A stretch of DNA of 7,511 bases from Anaerolineae bacterium (GTDB lineage: Bacteria; Chloroflexota; Anaerolineae; 4572-78; NAK82), in assembly GCA_030597485.1 (NCBI GenBank), contig JAUVRU010000079.1, positions 1 to 7,511 on the forward strand, given 5' to 3'. Under the pieces are notes generated by a model, which worked only from the letters and a program-made list of their open reading frames with translations, ran no database searches and was not told the origin of the DNA. This document shows, in pieces, positions 5,851 to 7,511 of this stretch. How positions within the stretch are numbered: position 1 is the first letter of the stretch; the number at the start of each line of letters is the position of its first letter. The position numbers and the translations under genes are program-made.

Positions 5851-6849
5851 TCAAACCAGGTACTGACCATCTTCGATCAGCGTCTTGCCGTCCACTACCA
5901 GCGTGGGCCGACCAACAACACCGTCAATATGGATCGGTGCCCGGTTGACGCCGCCGTAGGACGGTAAGGAATTGTCACCGATGGCAATGTGCACCGTGCC
6001 CATCACCTTCTCATCAGTGATCAGCCTGCCAGTCAGTCGAGCCGCCGGGTTGGTGCCAATGCCCAGCTCAGCAATCACGCGACAGTTCTGGACATCTTCC
6101 TGCCGCTCCCCATATTCAATCCGGCGCGTTAGCTCCTCTGCCTCAGCGCCTCCTTCAATCGTGACCACTCGCCCCTTGTCGAAGACCATACGAACCGGCT
6201 CAGCCAACACCAGGTCCGGGAAGCTCTTGTCCACCACCAACACCCCCTGGGCACTGTCTTCCAGAGGTGACACGAAGCACTCACCGGCCGGCAGGTTGCC
6301 GAACTGGCCAGGTTCGTGGATCAAGCCGGTGTCTTCCTTGACGTCCCGGCCGGCGATGGAGAAGGCCAGGTCAGTCCCCAGCGCTGTCGTGATGCGCACT
6401 TGATCCTTCCCTTGCAGCCGCTCCTTCAAACGCCGGGTGATGACGGCAATAGCAGGGTAGTCAGCACTGAGCTCGTTTTCCAGTATCGAATCGTCAATCT
6501 GGGCACCGAAGCTTACCCGTGTGCCATACTGCTCGCAGGTTCGCCAAAACGCCAGCCGGCCCGGGGTCTCTTCGGAAGGAACGTCGGCGAAAAACACGAT
6601 GGCCGCGTCTGCCTCGGCCCCTACCTGGTGCAGCAGAGGGGGATACTCCAGCAAGGGCCGGGCCACGTCGGGAAGTGTGTAGCACCACATCTGGCCGGGG
6701 TCAACCGTGAGCACCTCAGCCACCAGATGCGTCCGCACAGCAGCCAAGGGCTGATCGGCGATCAGCAACACCTTTTCGCCGGCAGATATGTTCATGCAGG
6801 TATGCACAATGTTCCTGGCCCACGGGGGTTGTCCGTTCGTGATTGGCAC
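5851..6849 (-). CDS. M29-like aminopeptidase / NicX-like metalloenzyme
   Basis: A 332-residue cytoplasmic enzyme of the thermophilic (M29) aminopeptidase superfamily, which removes N-terminal amino acids with a divalent-metal centre. The fold is shared with 2,5-dihydroxypyridine 5,6-dioxygenase (NicX). The C-terminal half carries the conserved set: GNLPAGE (Glu190), AELGIG (Glu261), GTVHIAIGDN (His287, Asp292) and HID (His307, Asp309). Glu, His and His-x-Asp are the expected metal ligands. The N-terminal half (1-150) is the more variable Rossmann-like part. It is shorter than classical M29 enzymes (about 400 residues). The start is GTG at 6849, 10 bases after AAGGAG; the fit of ARNIVHTCMNISAGEKVLLI to relatives supports it. 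It is first in the operon with the sulfur carrier and AOR, which fits a catabolic or oxygenase-like role as well as peptidolysis. Fold confident, substrate open. Confidence 0.86.
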   Translation of the reverse strand: MPITNGQPPWARNIVHTCMNISAGEKVLLIADQPLAAVRTHLVAEVLTVDPGQMWCYTLPDVARPLLEYPPLLHQVGAEADAAIVFFADVPSEETPGRLAFWRTCEQYGTRVSFGAQIDDSILENELSADYPAIAVITRRLKERLQGKDQVRITTALGTDLAFSIAGRDVKEDTGLIHEPGQFGNLPAGECFVSPLEDSAQGVLVVDKSFPDLVLAEPVRMVFDKGRVVTIEGGAEAEELTRRIEYGERQEDVQNCRVIAELGIGTNPAARLTGRLITDEKVMGTVHIAIGDNSLPSYGGVNRAPIHIDGVVGRPTLVVDGKTLIEDGQYLV

Positions 6850-6888
6850 TCGGCACCTACTCCTTCATTCGTTCGCCCTGAGTCCGTC

Positions 6889-6923
6889 GGAGGAGTTCCG
6901 TCTGCCCAAGACGAGACTCCTCC
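6889..6923 (-). promoter_or_regulatory. Long hairpin in the leader of the peptidase-MoaD-AOR operon
   Basis: The stem ggaggagt (6889-6896) / actcctcc (6916-6923) continues inward through a wobble/mismatch step (6897-6898, 6914-6915) into cgtct (6899-6903) / agacg (6909-6913), with a 5-base loop. This gives about 14 pairs with one interruption. There is no T tract after it on either strand, so it is not a plain terminator. On the minus-strand RNA it ends about 24 bases before the AAGGAG of the peptidase gene. One minus-strand arm contains GGAGGAG, itself Shine-Dalgarno-like and held in the stem. A regulatory or RNA-stabilising role is inferred. Confidence 0.42.
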
Positions 6924-7047
6924 TCCACTTCGAGCACTCACCAGCCTGCGCGACAAGCCCATTCGCTTGCAATGCAATGCTGGATGGCACCGCGCCAGGG
7001 CGGGGAGCATCACAAGAGAACAGAAGGACCTTCGCACCACGCCAGTG

Positions 7048-7065
7048 GCCAGTCCGAAGACTGGC
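7048..7065 (-). terminator. UUCG-capped hairpin abutting the ANTAR gene stop codon
   Basis: Minus strand: GCCAGTC, loop TTCG, GACTGGC. This is seven perfect pairs closed by the very stable C(UUCG)G tetraloop, starting the base after the TGA. No T run follows, so it is either an atypical terminator, a 3'-end stabiliser, or part of a regulatory leader for the operon downstream. The 5' arm can also pair with a second ACTGGC copy at 7041-7046, giving an alternative fold. Confidence 0.4.
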
Positions 7066-7511
7066 TCACTCTTCTTCCGTCTGATTCGCCAGGATGATGG
7101 CCTCAGCGACCTCCTTCATAGGCTTGCGGATATTCATGCTCATTTTCTGGATCTTACGGAAGGCATCAGCCTCACTCAGATCCTGGGTGTCCATCAAGAT
7201 GCCCTTGGCCCGCTCTACCAGCTTGCGCGTCTCAAACGCCAGCTTCAGGTCGTCCACTTCTTTGTGCAAGGCCACGAACTCCTCGAAGCGAGCCAGCGCT
7301 ACCTCACTCGCGGGCCCCAGGTCAGGTTCCTTGAAGGGCCTGACCAGGTAGCCGACCACGCCGGCCTCTTTGGCCCGTTCCACCAGGTCTTGCTGACTAT
7401 AAGCTGTCAGCAGGATGACGGGAGCGATGCGCTCCTCAGTAAGGATTTTGGCAGCGTCAATCCCGTCCAAATCGGGCATCTTGATATCCATGATCAGTAC
7501 GTCGGGCTTGA
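7066..7511 (-). CDS. ANTAR-domain response regulator (AmiR/NasR, PdtaR-like), 5' end cut by window edge
   Basis: A cytoplasmic two-component regulator whose output domain binds paired RNA hairpins and prevents transcription termination. The 147 visible residues begin KPDVLIMDIKMPDLDG, so roughly 45-50 N-terminal residues (first strand and the acidic pair) are outside. In fragment numbering, the receiver domain shows the phosphorylated Asp8 (MDIKMP), Thr35 (LLTAYS) and Lys60 (RPFKEPDL). A helical linker (about 68-90) leads to the ANTAR domain (86-141) with ETRKLVERAKGILM, then LSEADAFRKIQ and KPMKEVAEAI, all family hallmarks. The TGA at 7066 is followed directly by a hairpin. The next gene on the strand starts 217 bases downstream, so read-through into the AOR operon is possible. 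Its partner histidine kinase is not in view. Confidence 0.95.
   Translation of the reverse strand, partial: KPDVLIMDIKMPDLDGIDAAKILTEERIAPVILLTAYSQQDLVERAKEAGVVGYLVRPFKEPDLGPASEVALARFEEFVALHKEVDDLKLAFETRKLVERAKGILMDTQDLSEADAFRKIQKMSMNIRKPMKEVAEAIILANQTEEE

Noticed and set aside
6850..7065. Canonical ANTAR target (two hairpins with six-base loops, A1 and G4)
   Set aside because: None found by reading the minus strand; the hairpins present have UUCG or five-base loops. A short dyad ttgca-a-tgcaa at 6967-6977 was also seen but is too small to interpret.
1..7511. CRISPR array, transposase or integrase
   Set aside because: No regularly spaced direct repeats and no transposase or recombinase motifs were seen on either strand.

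Overview
The window is bacterial DNA of moderately high GC, with compact genes and ordinary intergenic gaps. It most likely comes from a Chloroflexota (Anaerolineae-like) or similar anaerobic or facultative bacterium. That placement is inference. It rests on the GQGLVEY-type Flp pilin, a tungsten/molybdenum aldehyde ferredoxin oxidoreductase, a Mut7-C RNase, and an intergenic repeat family built on a 'CGCAGA...CTGATTT' core. No rRNA or other marker gene is present to settle it.

Layout. Bases 1-1737 (+) carry the 3' part of a CopA-type Cu+ exporting P1B-ATPase, cut by the window edge. Bases 1738-2983 are mostly non-coding. They hold one copy of a divergent dyad repeat, a minus-strand remnant of an M23 peptidase, and a short minus-strand Flp pilin gene in the same frame, directly upstream of that remnant. 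They also hold a likely minus-strand small RNA (extended -10 promoter near 2570, intrinsic terminator at 2421-2456) and a GC-rich stretch with nested hairpins. Bases 2984-3439 (+) encode a Mut7-C RNase with a zinc ribbon. A second copy of the repeat lies at 3452-3551, between the converging Mut7-C and oxidoreductase genes.

The rest, 3608-7511, is a minus-strand series. In transcription order it has an ANTAR response regulator (cut by the right edge), a 217-base gap with two clear hairpins, an M29/NicX-like metalloenzyme annotated as an aminopeptidase, a 77-residue MoaD/ThiS-like sulfur carrier, and an aldehyde ferredoxin oxidoreductase. The carrier appears to begin at a CTG codon behind a perfect Shine-Dalgarno sequence. 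The last three genes are 42-44 bases apart, each with its own ribosome site, and look like one operon. The carrier probably supplies sulfur for the pterin dithiolene of the tungsten/molybdenum cofactor. The ANTAR protein acts on RNA hairpins, so it could control the operon through the leader, but no canonical ANTAR target was found.

The points most worth a second look are the CTG-started sulfur carrier and its operon, the candidate small RNA with its CU-rich anti-Shine-Dalgarno stretch, the pilin/M23 in-frame junction, and the two hairpins between the ANTAR gene and the operon.
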